Shown here: in pieces, positions 1 to 9,230 of the stretch
How positions within the stretch are numbered: the first letter of the stretch is position 1
Layout of the letters: every line of letters starts with the position of its first letter
Assembly (NCBI GenBank): GCA_026986785.1
Contig: JALSNW010000015.1
Location: 1 to 64,000, forward strand
Length of the DNA: 64,000 nt
From: Deltaproteobacteria bacterium
Lineage (GTDB): Bacteria; Desulfobacterota; Dissulfuribacteria; Dissulfuribacterales; QOAL01
Direction of reading: 5' to 3'
Program-made: the position numbers and the translations under genes
Notes under the pieces: model-generated
What the model saw: the letters and a program-made list of their open reading frames with translations, nothing else
What the model was told of the DNA's origin: nothing
Database searches by the model: none

Positions 1-38
1 ATTTACTCCGAAAGTTGAGTTATAGACTTATCATTTAG

Positions 39-106
39 CCCAGATTAGGCAGTTCACATGCCTGGAGATTGATCACGAACCGGGCTTTCACCTCTTAGGT
101 GAAAAT
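39..106. repeat. Degenerate copy of a dispersed intergenic repeat, with hairpin
   Basis: The stretch starts with CCCAGATTAGGCAGTTCACA and closes with ACCGGG at about 79-84. A 6-bp stem follows (TTCACC 87-92, GGTGAA 98-103). The same kind of end (CCCGGATT.TGCAG.TCA) and the same TTCACC/GGTGAA stem recur at 30867-31105, and related ends occur near 11738-11921, 29330-29425 and 56141-56198. It lies just upstream of the GH13 gene and might also affect its leader. Copy boundaries were judged by eye. Confidence 0.45.
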
Positions 107-132
107 AGAGTCATTTCCATGGAGATGTACAG

Positions 133-1992
133 ATGAAGCTTCTTCCACTTGAAAACCTCGGCTTTAGACAGATGGGACACGATTTGGTCTTATTCAATGT
201 GTTACTGCCCTGGATAGATCCCAGGGATGGCAACAGACTGTACGTAAAGATTATCCATGAGAATGATCAATTCCTTCAGGACATACCACCCCTGGAGTTT
301 GAGCTCGAACACGATCTCGATCCCGAATATGGAGATTTGTGGAGAGGTGAAATCAGGATAGATCCATCTTTTGCCCCTGTTCCAGGGTCGTCGTGGGGCG
401 AGCCAGGACGGTATCTCTATAGATATTGCCTCGAGAATTCACGTCTATACCGGGAAATCGATTGGATCATAGATCCCTTTGCGAGAGAGTTCGGGACAGG
501 AAAGCTTTCCGCCTTCACTCTTGGCTACGTTCAGCATGAGTGGAGCAGCGAAGAGGCCAATTGGAAGACCCCGTCTCTCAGGGATCTCATAATCTACGAG
601 CTCATGATCAATGAGTTCGGCGGCGGCATAGATGGAGTGATCTCAAGACTTGCCTATCTTGCCGATCTTGGCATCAATTGTCTTGAGCTCATGCCCGTAT
701 TCAACGTATCAAATACCGTGGACTGGGGCTTTCTGCCCCTGGGATATTTTGGTGTTGATGAACGTTTTGGCAAGAGGCGGGATCTACAAAGATTGATCGA
801 TGCAGCCCACCAGATGGGAATTGCAGTAATACTCGACGTGGTATATGGCCATACGGACGAACATTTTCCATATCATTACCTCTACGCGCAGCTTGGCTTT
901 GTCGAGAATCCATTCATGGGACATTTTGCCAAGGACTATTTTGGCCAGAGTACGGACTTCAATAAGGCATTCACCAGGGACTTCTTTTTCACTGTGAATC
1001 ATCACTGGTTAGACTGTTACCATGTGGACGGCTTCAGATATGACTGTGTCCCAAACTACTGGGATGGCCCCCTTGGACAGGGTTTTGCCAATCTTGTCTA
1101 TAGTACCTTCAAGCAGACAGAGGCGAAAATGGGAGGCATTGGCTACTGGGCCAGGTTTTTTCAAGATAATGGGCAAATAAACCTTATCCAATGTGCAGAG
1201 CAGCTTGAGGCCCCCATAGATATCCTTGAACAAAGCTATGCCAATTGTACATGGCAGAACTTCACCCTTGATGCTGCAAGGGCTGTTGCAAGAGGTGATT
1301 TCAACGCATTGACAGCTCTGGGCCATATTTCCGGGCTCTTGGGTTTCCCCGAGGAAGGGCTCAGCAACAATGACATGATAGAAAAGACCGCCCTACAATA
1401 TATAGAAAATCATGATCACAGCCGGTTCATATGTAACTTCAAGACAGTATTCAGGGGGAATGAACTCTTGGGAGAAGGGGATAGGGGTTTGTGGTATAGA
1501 TTACAACCTTATCTGATTTTCTTGTTCACGAGCAAGGGAATACCCATGCTCTGGCAAGGTCAGGAGTTTGGGGAAAACTATTTTATCCCAGAGCAGGGCC
1601 TTGGTAGGATATTGATGTTCAGGCCAGTAAGGTGGGATTATTTTTATGATGATATTGGCCAGAGGATCTTGGGCCTTGTGAGAAAGTTGATCAGATTGAG
1701 AAAAAAGTCGGAGGAATTCAGGAGGGGAAGTCATTATTTCTACAATGACTTCATCTCATATCAGGCAAAGGGGATATTGATCTTTTCAAGGGCCACCAGG
1801 GACAATTTTTCTCTTGTAGCCCTGAATTTCAGCACTACAGAACAAGAGATAGATTTTGTATTTCCTCGATCAGGCAATTACAGGGAAGAGCTCCATGGGC
1901 AAGACAACCTGTCCGGGGTAATTGCAAACAGGCCTGTGCGTCTTTCAATCCCCAGCAATTATGGCAGGATCTGGGCCTTGGAAGGCCAATGA
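133..1992 (+). CDS. GH13 alpha-amylase / branching-enzyme-like glycoside hydrolase
   Basis: A 619-residue alpha-glucan-active enzyme of the GH13 clan, with no signal peptide, so probably cytoplasmic and acting on storage glycogen or maltodextrins. An N-terminal beta domain (about 1-145) is followed by the TIM barrel. The conserved GH13 regions are visible: DVVYGH at 235-240, GFRYD at 300-304 with nucleophile Asp304, general acid Glu356 in CAEQ, and NHD at 426-428 with Asp428. The N-terminal layout resembles branching enzymes and maltooligosyl trehalose trehalohydrolases more than secreted amylases. Whether it hydrolyses or transfers cannot be told from sequence. The ATG at 133 has GGAG eight bases upstream. 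No other glycogen gene is next to it: the pilus genes converge from the other side. Confidence 0.85.
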   Translation: MKLLPLENLGFRQMGHDLVLFNVLLPWIDPRDGNRLYVKIIHENDQFLQDIPPLEFELEHDLDPEYGDLWRGEIRIDPSFAPVPGSSWGEPGRYLYRYCLENSRLYREIDWIIDPFAREFGTGKLSAFTLGYVQHEWSSEEANWKTPSLRDLIIYELMINEFGGGIDGVISRLAYLADLGINCLELMPVFNVSNTVDWGFLPLGYFGVDERFGKRRDLQRLIDAAHQMGIAVILDVVYGHTDEHFPYHYLYAQLGFVENPFMGHFAKDYFGQSTDFNKAFTRDFFFTVNHHWLDCYHVDGFRYDCVPNYWDGPLGQGFANLVYSTFKQTEAKMGGIGYWARFFQDNGQINLIQCAEQLEAPIDILEQSYANCTWQNFTLDAARAVARGDFNALTALGHISGLLGFPEEGLSNNDMIEKTALQYIENHDHSRFICNFKTVFRGNELLGEGDRGLWYRLQPYLIFLFTSKGIPMLWQGQEFGENYFIPEQGLGRILMFRPVRWDYFYDDIGQRILGLVRKLIRLRKKSEEFRRGSHYFYNDFISYQAKGILIFSRATRDNFSLVALNFSTTEQEIDFVFPRSGNYREELHGQDNLSGVIANRPVRLSIPSNYGRIWALEGQ

Positions 1993-2056
1993 TCCTGCCA
2001 CATGTCTCTACAACAAACAATCCTGGAGAATCAGGCCGCTATCCCGGTTTTCACAA

Positions 2057-2473
2057 TTACCATACGCCCCTGGTATTCCCCTGGATTAGGGTATAAGTGC
2101 CATCCCCCTTGTTACAGGTTGGATTGGTCCTTTGGGAATTTACCACGAAGGGATTGGCCTGGGTCCCATTGCCGGAGTAGCTTACCTGCACGTTTGCAGG
2201 ATAGGTGAGGGTTTCACCACTTGGCAAGACGTGGGTATTGGCAAATCCAGCCGGAGGTGGTGCAGTACCTGAATCGGCCAACTCCCGGATTAGGGCAAGC
2301 ATTGTATCGTGGGCTGGCACCTCGGCCTCTGTGCACTTGGCAGAGTTTATGTTGCTTCTATATACCGTCATGGCCACAGCTGCCAATATACCCATGATTG
2401 CAATGACTATCATGAGCTCAACCAAGGTAAATCCCAACTCTGTCGATCTGATATGTCTATAGAGCTTGCTCAT
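2057..2473 (-). CDS. Type IV pilin-like protein at the end of the pilY1 operon
   Basis: A 138-residue prepilin with a short basic leader, cleavage after Gly14 (ELG|FTLVE), Glu at mature +5 and the hydrophobic helix [20 protein letters not shown]. Two cysteines in the mature part (in NSAKCTEAE and NPTCNKGDG) could form the pilin D-loop. I take ATG at 2473, behind GAGAGGG, rather than the GTG twelve bases upstream. It is the last gene of the minus-strand minor-pilin operon, 16 bases after the small secreted protein. It looks like a second structural pilin or large minor pilin; the strong upstream candidate for major pilin is the gene at 9312-9740. Confidence 0.85.
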   Translation of the reverse strand: MSKLYRHIRSTELGFTLVELMIVIAIMGILAAVAMTVYRSNINSAKCTEAEVPAHDTMLALIRELADSGTAPPPAGFANTHVLPSGETLTYPANVQVSYSGNGTQANPFVVNSQRTNPTCNKGDGTYTLIQGNTRGVW

Positions 2474-2489
2474 TTTCCCTCTCACTTTC

Positions 2490-2906
2490 TCAATAGTTTT
2501 TCCATTTTCCGCCTTCCTTTCTTATATGTCCTGGGTGGTGGTCCTTAGAGGTCTTTTCAGGCGGCTTTTCATGGGTTTTGGCCTTTGTGTCATGGCCAGC
2601 CTCTGGGGTCTGTGTTGTGCCTGTCTTTTTGATCTTCATTATCTTCCCAGAATTATCGAAGGTCATTTCTACGTGATCTCCTGGCGCTATGCCAGACGTG
2701 CCTGGAGGCAACTGAAAGGAAAAGTCGTCTACCACAATCCTTCCATGGTCGACAAGATCCACCTTGCCAGTGATGGTGTGCAGTTTTGGTTTGGTTGGTA
2801 CCACCTTGCTCCTTGCCCATGTTGTGGAAGGGGCAAAAAGAACAGCCAAGGACAAGGCAAGGATTGCCAGTAGCAGGATGTTATTTTTCACGTTGTTGGA
2901 TTCCAT
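2490..2906 (-). CDS. Small secreted protein in the pilus operon, unknown function
   Basis: A 138-residue protein with a signal peptide (hydrophobic residues about 9-25, likely cleavage after TWA). The mature N-terminal half reads as a small beta domain (pattern TITGKVDLV, GRIVVDDFSFQL, GDHVEMTFD, GKIMKIKKTG), compatible with an OB- or barrel-like fold. The C-terminal third is a Lys/His/Glu-rich, probably disordered tail. It sits between pilY1 and the terminal pilin with about 16-base gaps, so it should be co-expressed and exported to the periplasm. I do not recognise a named family. A role as a PilY1 or pilin accessory is suggested only by position. RBS GGGGGA precedes the ATG. Confidence 0.75.
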   Translation of the reverse strand: MESNNVKNNILLLAILALSLAVLFAPSTTWARSKVVPTKPKLHTITGKVDLVDHGRIVVDDFSFQLPPGTSGIAPGDHVEMTFDNSGKIMKIKKTGTTQTPEAGHDTKAKTHEKPPEKTSKDHHPGHIRKEGGKWKNY

Positions 2907-2922
2907 TGATATATGTCCCCCT

Positions 2923-5900
2923 TTACCATTCTATCCAATAGAATATACCAAGGTAATCGGCAGGTTCCCGGATTCTGATAATAGTTCCCTGAGCCGTGCT
3001 AAAGTATTTGAATTCCTGATCCTTGTCAGGGAGTCTCAGGAAGACTGGATCATGTACTATTGTCTCAAAGACACGTCCTGTAGGCGGTACAGGTTCCCCG
3101 TTACCATTTGAGCGTTCCACATAGTCTTCATCGTCCAGATGGGAGTCTCCATTTACATCGAATACAGGCCGATCCGGCATACTTCCATCACAGGCATCCA
3201 TCTCGTAGATTACTGACTTACCGCCACCAGAGCAGGGTGAATCATTGGGGATTATGGTTATGACAATGGCCTTGCCATTTCTTATGACAATGTCCCTGGC
3301 AGCCCTTTCTCCTTCAAAGCCAGGCCCTCCCAGATTCACATACCAGCCCACGGTGGCATTGCCGTCTTGGGTGCCTGGATTCGATAGATGATCCGGGAGG
3401 GAGTCTGGTATGGTAGCCCAGTTGGCACTGTTGTTTGAAAAGAGCCTGTATTCGATACCATCATTCGATACGGTCTCTGTGATGGTTTGCTTGAGTAACT
3501 GCACGTTATTCGATTGGAGCTCAGGAGACGGAGTAAAGGTCTCGGTAGAGGCATTGAACGAGCCAACGTATTCAGATTCCAGATCTGGATCTGCATAGTC
3601 CCAGATACCATAGATGGTCTGTACGGAGGTGTCCTGTATATCGGATGCAGCAAGGAACTTTCCTGTTGCAAATACGACCATGTAGCCATGCTCCATGCAG
3701 TGGCGCATCACGTCTGGACGCACTGTTATTGGCTGATTCACGGCCTGGAACAAGGGTTTGTCTCCAAAGGCTGCTTTCCACTGGCCTGGATCGCCCCTGA
3801 GATCAAATTTCCATAAGTTGCCCTTGAGATCCCCTGCATAGGCAAAATCCGCGACAAAGTCCCCATCGACGTCTACTACAACCGGTGTCGAAAGGCCATT
3901 GTCATCTCCGACCCCAGTGTCTATCTTCCTGACAACTGTACCTGTGAGCAGGTCAAGTGCATACAAGACCGCATGTCCGTTGTCACTATTGTATCCATTT
4001 CCAAAGATTGCTACATATGAACCATTGTGGGTCTTCACTATGGATATCTTGCTAAGGCTGACACCCAGGTCAGGATCGTTTCCAGAGGATGGATATTCCC
4101 AAAGCAGCATGTTGGCCACTTCGCTCTCAGAGGAATTCTGATCTATAGAATCTGCATTCGTGATATCCAAGGCAAAGTATCCTTTGCCTCCAGCCCCGAG
4201 TCCACCCACGAGGATTGTTTTTGTCTCGTCGTTGCCATCGGGTACGTTCAATTTCACCGTGGGGGTGAGATCGACAAAAAACTTGTGTGAATACCCTGGT
4301 TGTGTCAATTCTTTCAGTTGTGGTATGACATTACTTGGCACGAATGCAAATCTTTCGTAGCCAGAATTTGCGTCGAAGGCATGGAGCATCCCGTCATTGC
4401 CACCTACGAATATGGTGTGTCCCACCAAGGTAGGGGCAGAATGTACGAGATCTCCCAATTTATCAACCTTTCCATCTATGACCGGCCTCTGTCTGAAGCC
4501 GGCTATCTCCCTACCCCTTATGTATTCGACTATGTCTTCTTGGGTGTCTGTATCACTATCAAGGGCTGTTTTCTGGGTATTAGTGAGATTGTTAAGCCTG
4601 AAGGGGACCCCTGAGGAGCCATTGAATGTGATTATCCGTCTTCCCGTATCCCAGTCCTGGTCCAGCAGAAGGGTCTTGGCTTCCCAGACAGGGTCTGAAA
4701 TCTCTCCAGTGTTGGCATTTAGGTTGTATGCCTTGAGATCACCTGTCCAATTGGAAGAGTCATATGAAGATTGATAAAGTACACTGCCTTCTGTCAATTT
4801 TTCGCTGTTGATGGATACTGCAGCACCAGAGGCCATCCTGCCATTTATGTTGGAGATGATATCGCTTAGTGCCTCTATCAATTGTTCCGGATCGGCGGCA
4901 GAGATGAATGCCCCCCTTCCATTAACTGCTGCGTGCCAGAGATCGTCTATCTTTTTCCCGCAGGCTTCACATGAACTCGGATTTTCCCACTGTGGTGCCG
5001 GAGGGGCATTGGGATCGTTGTTTATCACTCCGAGCAGACAAGGGTGATAGCTGTCATAGTTGGGGTTTAGTTCTCCATGAACGCCGAAAGAAAGTCCATA
5101 GGTCACCAGGTGCTGTCTAGTGTTGTCGTCACAGGCGTTTTGTGGGACTATGTTTGATAGGCTGTCATTTAGGTCTGTATCATAGAAATACCTTGCTACA
5201 TCTGCCAAGGTGTTGCTGTAGGCATCTGCAAATGGGACACCATCGTTTCCATCCACATTTCCCACATAAGGAGACGAGCCATTCCAGTAACCATCTGTCA
5301 TGAGGATTGCAAATGCCTGCTGACAAGCCCCGCCGTCCTCCTCGGACGCCCAGGGTGCAGTGCCCAGGTTTCCTGTCTTGCCATCGTCGGCATCGAAATA
5401 GCGGCCTACGTCTTTCAGGGCTTGCCTTAGCGGGGTACCACCCGATGAATCTATGGAGAATAGAAGGGAATAAAGCTCATCCTGGTGAGTATTGAGATAA
5501 AGCACAGGTTGTCTGACTCCATCGTTGATGGTGTAAAATCCCACGTTTACGCCAGTCAACTCGGAAATGGCCGTGGATACCGCGGCCTTGGCTGTCAATT
5601 CCCGTCTACGGTAATACGAGAACCAGTTGGCAAAGTTTTGGAGTTCTTGCTCTGGAGAACGGGTAGTAAGAAAGAGCGGAGGGGGGTCGAGCCTTTCCAG
5701 TTCACCATAATCCACCTGAGAGTTCTGGTTTGCGTCAGTAAATTTGTAGATGTCCCTGGTAACAGGAGATGAAAGGCTCGAGAAATTTACGAGGTAAACG
5801 GTGCCATCTGGGCCGGTGGTGTAGTAGTGTGCATTGAGTATGTTTACTGGTTCGTTCGATGGAGGTGTCGTTGGTGTTTCACATATACCTGTTGAGTCCA

Positions 5901-6861
5901 CTATTATCTCATATGGCCCTGTAGTCCCCTGCCATCCTCTAACATCTATGTAATATGTCCCTGCTGGGACATCTGTCAGATGGATATAGAAATTCCTGTC
6001 ACTGTCAGTCCAGTCAGGGCAAGTAAATGTGCAAAATGGCTGATTTTGGCAGTCGTCGTCGTAATAGTGGTCATCTCCATGACTGTAATTACTACTAGAG
6101 TATGGATCTGTCCAAGTATCTGCATATTCATCTGCCCTGTATTCGTTTCCACTGCTGTCGAGTATCCTTCCCATCACATCTGTGCAGCCACTTGAGTGGA
6201 TGGTCAGGTTACCATCTGCCTGGAGATTTATCCTGAATACGTCGTGATCGTCACTGATTTCAAGTTGGCCTGCAACTGTTTGGTTACAGGGGATCAGTGT
6301 TGCCGTATGCCAGGAGTTGCCAAAATCATCATCTGGCTGGGCAGAGCCTACGTATAGGAAAGTCTTGCTGAGATCGAATACTGGTGAGGCGTTTGCAGGG
6401 TTTGATCGGGGTTTTATGAGATCCGCATCTCCATAGTCGGCGCCGGGCCAGGGTTGATAGTCAACTGTCGGGTTATAGAATATCCTGTTGTAACCGCTCC
6501 ACTGGGAACGCCAATATTTTTTCCCCGTCTCATCCAGGGCCCCTGGAGTATAGTGGTAATTATTGTCATCATATGGCTCATAATCGTCATATGAGAAGAC
6601 ATAAAGATAACTTTCCCACCATTTTCCTGTGTTGTTCGGGTCAAAGAGCCCATCATGGGTATCTTGGGTCATGAACTCCCAATCCATGCTCCCGGAATTG
6701 TCGAAAATGAACATGATATTCGATGGGGCCGCTGTAATGGTAGTCTCCATGGGCTTGTCGTTGATCTCTATTGCCCAAGAATTCGTGCCCATACTCGTCA
6801 GTAGCCAGATAGCACACAAGAAGAAAAGGGGTTTCACTCTTTTTGGCATATATGAAAACAT
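2923..6861 (-). CDS. pilY1: PilY1-type pilus tip adhesin/assembly protein
   Basis: A 1312-residue exported protein (signal peptide about 1-30) of the PilY1 family, which sits at the pilus tip and primes assembly with the minor pilins. A von Willebrand A-like region begins at FIFDNSGSMD (51-60, MIDAS Asp54/Ser56/Ser58) and continues with ILMTDG near residue 520. About residues 185-325 resemble a pre-peptidase C-terminal (PPC) domain, ending in AGTYYIDVRGW. The C-terminal part is the PilY1 beta-propeller (GGNDGMLHAFDA, LVGGLGAGGKGYFALD). Three EF-hand-like loops are visible: DANQNSQVDYGE near 375, DVDGDFVAD near 997 (the calcium site known from Pseudomonas PilY1) and DVNGDSHLDDED near 1233. RBS AGGAGG lies seven bases before ATG 6861. 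Confidence 0.93.
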   Translation of the reverse strand: MFSYMPKRVKPLFFLCAIWLLTSMGTNSWAIEINDKPMETTITAAPSNIMFIFDNSGSMDWEFMTQDTHDGLFDPNNTGKWWESYLYVFSYDDYEPYDDNNYHYTPGALDETGKKYWRSQWSGYNRIFYNPTVDYQPWPGADYGDADLIKPRSNPANASPVFDLSKTFLYVGSAQPDDDFGNSWHTATLIPCNQTVAGQLEISDDHDVFRINLQADGNLTIHSSGCTDVMGRILDSSGNEYRADEYADTWTDPYSSSNYSHGDDHYYDDDCQNQPFCTFTCPDWTDSDRNFYIHLTDVPAGTYYIDVRGWQGTTGPYEIIVDSTGICETPTTPPSNEPVNILNAHYYTTGPDGTVYLVNFSSLSSPVTRDIYKFTDANQNSQVDYGELERLDPPPLFLTTRSPEQELQNFANWFSYYRRRELTAKAAVSTAISELTGVNVGFYTINDGVRQPVLYLNTHQDELYSLLFSIDSSGGTPLRQALKDVGRYFDADDGKTGNLGTAPWASEEDGGACQQAFAILMTDGYWNGSSPYVGNVDGNDGVPFADAYSNTLADVARYFYDTDLNDSLSNIVPQNACDDNTRQHLVTYGLSFGVHGELNPNYDSYHPCLLGVINNDPNAPPAPQWENPSSCEACGKKIDDLWHAAVNGRGAFISAADPEQLIEALSDIISNINGRMASGAAVSINSEKLTEGSVLYQSSYDSSNWTGDLKAYNLNANTGEISDPVWEAKTLLLDQDWDTGRRIITFNGSSGVPFRLNNLTNTQKTALDSDTDTQEDIVEYIRGREIAGFRQRPVIDGKVDKLGDLVHSAPTLVGHTIFVGGNDGMLHAFDANSGYERFAFVPSNVIPQLKELTQPGYSHKFFVDLTPTVKLNVPDGNDETKTILVGGLGAGGKGYFALDITNADSIDQNSSESEVANMLLWEYPSSGNDPDLGVSLSKISIVKTHNGSYVAIFGNGYNSDNGHAVLYALDLLTGTVVRKIDTGVGDDNGLSTPVVVDVDGDFVADFAYAGDLKGNLWKFDLRGDPGQWKAAFGDKPLFQAVNQPITVRPDVMRHCMEHGYMVVFATGKFLAASDIQDTSVQTIYGIWDYADPDLESEYVGSFNASTETFTPSPELQSNNVQLLKQTITETVSNDGIEYRLFSNNSANWATIPDSLPDHLSNPGTQDGNATVGWYVNLGGPGFEGERAARDIVIRNGKAIVITIIPNDSPCSGGGKSVIYEMDACDGSMPDRPVFDVNGDSHLDDEDYVERSNGNGEPVPPTGRVFETIVHDPVFLRLPDKDQEFKYFSTAQGTIIRIREPADYLGIFYWIEW

Positions 6862-6879
6862 CTGGTTATCCTCCTGAGA

Positions 6880-7443
6880 TCAAAGTCGCAATTTTTTCAG
6901 ATATCCCACCTCGATCACTACGCCCCGGCCAAGGATGTAATTGGGCTTGGATCGGGCAAAGATAGAGAATCTATGTTTCGAGGCAGCGTGATGAGACGTA
7001 CCTATGCTGAGGGACTCGCCTGAGGCAGGACCTTCATGGATCACCTTTACCCTGCAGTTGAAGACTGGCTCGGGGATGTCTATGCGATTTTCAGCATTAT
7101 TGACTACATTGAGACGTATGTTTATCAGGGATGCCGGGTCAGTCACCCCGGTCACTCCTGTGAGTGCTGAGGTCAGTTCCTGGTTGTTGGGCAGCCTGAT
7201 CTTGGTGTCATTGACCAGAATAGAATCAGGCGTATAGTCTATCCCCTTTGCCAGTTCCCTCACGGCAGCCTCTGCCCTGTAGAAATTTTCCGCATAACTT
7301 CTCACATTCCCTGCAATCTGGGTCTCCAGGCTGGCCGTGTTCATTGCCATCATGCCTGCAAGGGAGAGGACGAATAATGCAAGCATACAGGTAATTAGTA
7401 CCATGCCCTGTTCATTGTGCCGAAAGATAGAGATCATGTTCAT
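6880..7443 (-). CDS. pilX: PilX-like minor pilin
   Basis: A 187-residue protein with the PilX N-terminal pattern: a short leader, Gly13|MVLIT, then a long hydrophobic helix (LALFVLSLAGMMAMN) and the ETQIAGN..R....F..AEAA signature. The residue at mature +5 is Thr, not Glu, as is usual for PilX/GspK-type pseudopilins that cap the fibre. It lies between pilV and pilY1, 18 bases upstream of pilY1, with AGGAGG before the ATG. The probable role is initiation of pilus assembly together with PilV, PilW, FimT and PilY1. Confidence 0.85.
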   Translation of the reverse strand: MNMISIFRHNEQGMVLITCMLALFVLSLAGMMAMNTASLETQIAGNVRSYAENFYRAEAAVRELAKGIDYTPDSILVNDTKIRLPNNQELTSALTGVTGVTDPASLINIRLNVVNNAENRIDIPEPVFNCRVKVIHEGPASGESLSIGTSHHAASKHRFSIFARSKPNYILGRGVVIEVGYLKKLRL

Positions 7444-7456
7444 CTGCTGTCCTCCT

Positions 7457-7855
7457 TTAGGGCAGATTTGTCACTACGACGCTATAGGAATAGGTCTTGT
7501 TCACCAGGTCTGTCCTGGAGATATTCAGGTTTATCCTCTTGACCATGTTTGGGGTTGTTTCATTTACCGAATACGAAATGATGTAACCGCCATCCTGGAC
7601 AGTATGATTCCCTGCTGAAAGGAGGGAACTGTCATATTTGGCTGCAAGTATGTTTTCCAGGCGGCTGGATGCTGCCAAGGTGGTGTCGGTTAGACTGTAT
7701 GCACTGGAGTTTCCCCTGATGGCTGATGTTTGAAGTGCTGAAAGGGCCAAGAGGCCGACAGAGAAGACCACTATTGCAATGAGAACCTCTATCAAGGTAA
7801 AGCCACTGCTATTGGTCTCCTGGTCTGGGAATAAAATAGTTTTGGAATGTGTCAT
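7457..7855 (-). CDS. pilV: PilV-like minor pilin
   Basis: A 132-residue prepilin: cleavage site SSG18|FTLIE with Glu at +5, hydrophobic segment VLIAIVVFSVGLLALSALQ, and the PilV pattern of Leu-rich helix followed by A...R..NS.AY.L...AA..R.E. Its position between pilW and pilX matches the conserved minor-pilin order fimT-pilV/W-pilX-pilY1. It starts at ATG 7855 after GGGAGAG. Assignment to PilV rather than another type II/IV minor pilin rests on gene order and the VGLLALSALQ motif. Confidence 0.82.
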   Translation of the reverse strand: MTHSKTILFPDQETNSSGFTLIEVLIAIVVFSVGLLALSALQTSAIRGNSSAYSLTDTTLAASSRLENILAAKYDSSLLSAGNHTVQDGGYIISYSVNETTPNMVKRINLNISRTDLVNKTYSYSVVVTNLP

Positions 7856-7873
7856 TATCTTGTCTCTCCCATA

Positions 7874-8527
7874 TCAAGTATTGTTTCTGCAAAAGACCCG
7901 GGCCCTGATCATCCTTCTTCTGAAGCTGTCGGCAGGGGCTGTGAAAATGGTCTCCCCCTGAAGATTTTGAAAGCTCCTGCCTGCAGCCGAATAATTTGGG
8001 TCCCCTACAGAGGAGTGGCCCACGAGGCATATCTCCACTACTTTGATATTTGCCAGGTCTGTAGTTGAAAGGGGAGGGAATAGCCTGTTGCCATCCTTGT
8101 CGAAAAAGACGAAGTTTATGGCATCGGTGTTCTCGACAACGGGTTGAGGGCCAGAGCCATTGATTGCCCTGCCGAGATCCATGTCTCCATCACCCCCAGA
8201 GTCGTATAAGAAATACGATATGGTCTCCTGATTATTGGTTGTGGGGTTGTTCCTGACAAAGGAAATGGCTGTATTTGAGGCAGATGTGAAGCCCGTGCAT
8301 GGTGGGCTGGTACAATTGGGATTATAGCCAGCGGACCTGAGGTCCTTGGACAATATATATATCCCAGCCCTCAGGTTTCCTTGTAGCTCAGAGACCCTGT
8401 CCTCTATGTGCATGCTCCGTTCCTGGGATACACTCGTCAGATATATCCCACCTATGACTATGGATGCGACCACCAGGGTGACCATCAACTCTATTAGGCT
8501 GAAGCCATGTCTGTTTTGGATTTCCAT
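7874..8527 (-). CDS. pilW: PilW-like minor pilin
   Basis: A 217-residue prepilin with a seven-residue basic leader, cleavage at HG8|FSLIE, Glu at +5 and helix LIELMVTLVVASIVIGGIY. The LQGNLRAGIYILSKDLRSAGYNP segment is typical of PilW, where a helical hinge is followed by D[LI]R.AG. The distal part is beta-rich and carries Cys pairs. Translationally close to pilV (18-base gap). RBS GGAGAG seven bases upstream of the ATG. Likely part of the pilus-tip complex. Confidence 0.86.
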   Translation of the reverse strand: MEIQNRHGFSLIELMVTLVVASIVIGGIYLTSVSQERSMHIEDRVSELQGNLRAGIYILSKDLRSAGYNPNCTSPPCTGFTSASNTAISFVRNNPTTNNQETISYFLYDSGGDGDMDLGRAINGSGPQPVVENTDAINFVFFDKDGNRLFPPLSTTDLANIKVVEICLVGHSSVGDPNYSAAGRSFQNLQGETIFTAPADSFRRRMIRARVFCRNNT

Positions 8528-8539
8528 GTTAGCTCTCTC

Positions 8540-9070
8540 CTAAGGGATGCGGACACTGCCTGTGCTGCTCAAGCTTATCTGGATCGTCATGCTTGGGTTT
8601 ACAGTACTGGCCAGATTCACAGTGCCAGCCCCGAATCCTCCACTGTTGTTGGCAGTAAGGCCGTTTGTCAGAAAGGCTACGGCAGGATTGCCATTGTCAT
8701 TGGCCTGGAAAGTGATTCCACCAGATGGATCCACCCGTACGTCTTCAAAGGCAGCCCATCTCACATTTTTGACAAGATATTGGTTACTGGTCTCATTGCC
8801 ATCCCGTTCCAGGTTTTGGTTTAGATCCAGAAATATCTGATAGCCCCCATTTACAAATTCTACTGTGCAAGGAGTTCCCTCCTTTATGGCAGTGGCCTTT
8901 GCCAACTGCAGATCGCCATAGAGGTTCCTGGCCGCCTCTTTCAAGTGGTATCTGGGCATGACCTTACCCAAATTGGGTATCCCAATGGCAGCAAGGATGA
9001 TGAGAAGTATCATTACAACTGCAAGCTCGGTTAGAGAAAAGCCTTTATTTTCAGTAAGTAAATGGCGCAT
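8540..9070 (-). CDS. fimT: FimT/GspH-like minor pilin, first gene of operon
   Basis: Prepilin of 176 residues: leader ending NKG10|FSLTE, Glu at +5, hydrophobic LAVVMILLIILAAIGIPN, then the GspH/FimT pattern with DLQLAKATAIKEGTPCTV. I place the start at ATG 9070, nine bases after GGGAG; the ATG at 9079 would have no room for a ribosome site. A near-consensus sigma-54 promoter lies about 40 bases upstream, so this gene probably opens the transcript that runs through pilW, pilV, pilX, pilY1, the small secreted protein and the second pilin. Confidence 0.85.
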   Translation of the reverse strand: MRHLLTENKGFSLTELAVVMILLIILAAIGIPNLGKVMPRYHLKEAARNLYGDLQLAKATAIKEGTPCTVEFVNGGYQIFLDLNQNLERDGNETSNQYLVKNVRWAAFEDVRVDPSGGITFQANDNGNPAVAFLTNGLTANNSGGFGAGTVNLASTVNPSMTIQISLSSTGSVRIP

Positions 9071-9106
9071 GCATATCATCTCCCATAAATATTCTGATAT
9101 TTGAGA

Positions 9107-9123
9107 CGCAAATCTGGTGCCAT
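9107..9123 (-). promoter_or_regulatory. Sigma-54 (-24/-12) promoter for the minor pilin operon
   Basis: On the minus strand the sequence reads TGGCACCAGATTTGC, matching the sigma-54 consensus TGGCAC-N5-TTGC, with exactly ten bases between the invariant GG and GC. It lies 37-53 bases upstream of the chosen fimT start. The predicted transcript start near 9096 gives a short leader of about 25 bases holding GGGAG. Pilus genes under RpoN/PilR control are well known; the regulator gene is not in this window. Confidence 0.75.
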
Positions 9124-9230
9124 CAGATAGAGGTTAGGGCAAATGCCCTGTCCATGACTGGCAGAATTTGTTGAGACTATGGGGTGGGGGAAGGAGAGAA
9201 GATGTTTTAGTAGGCGATCACGGCTGCGGT

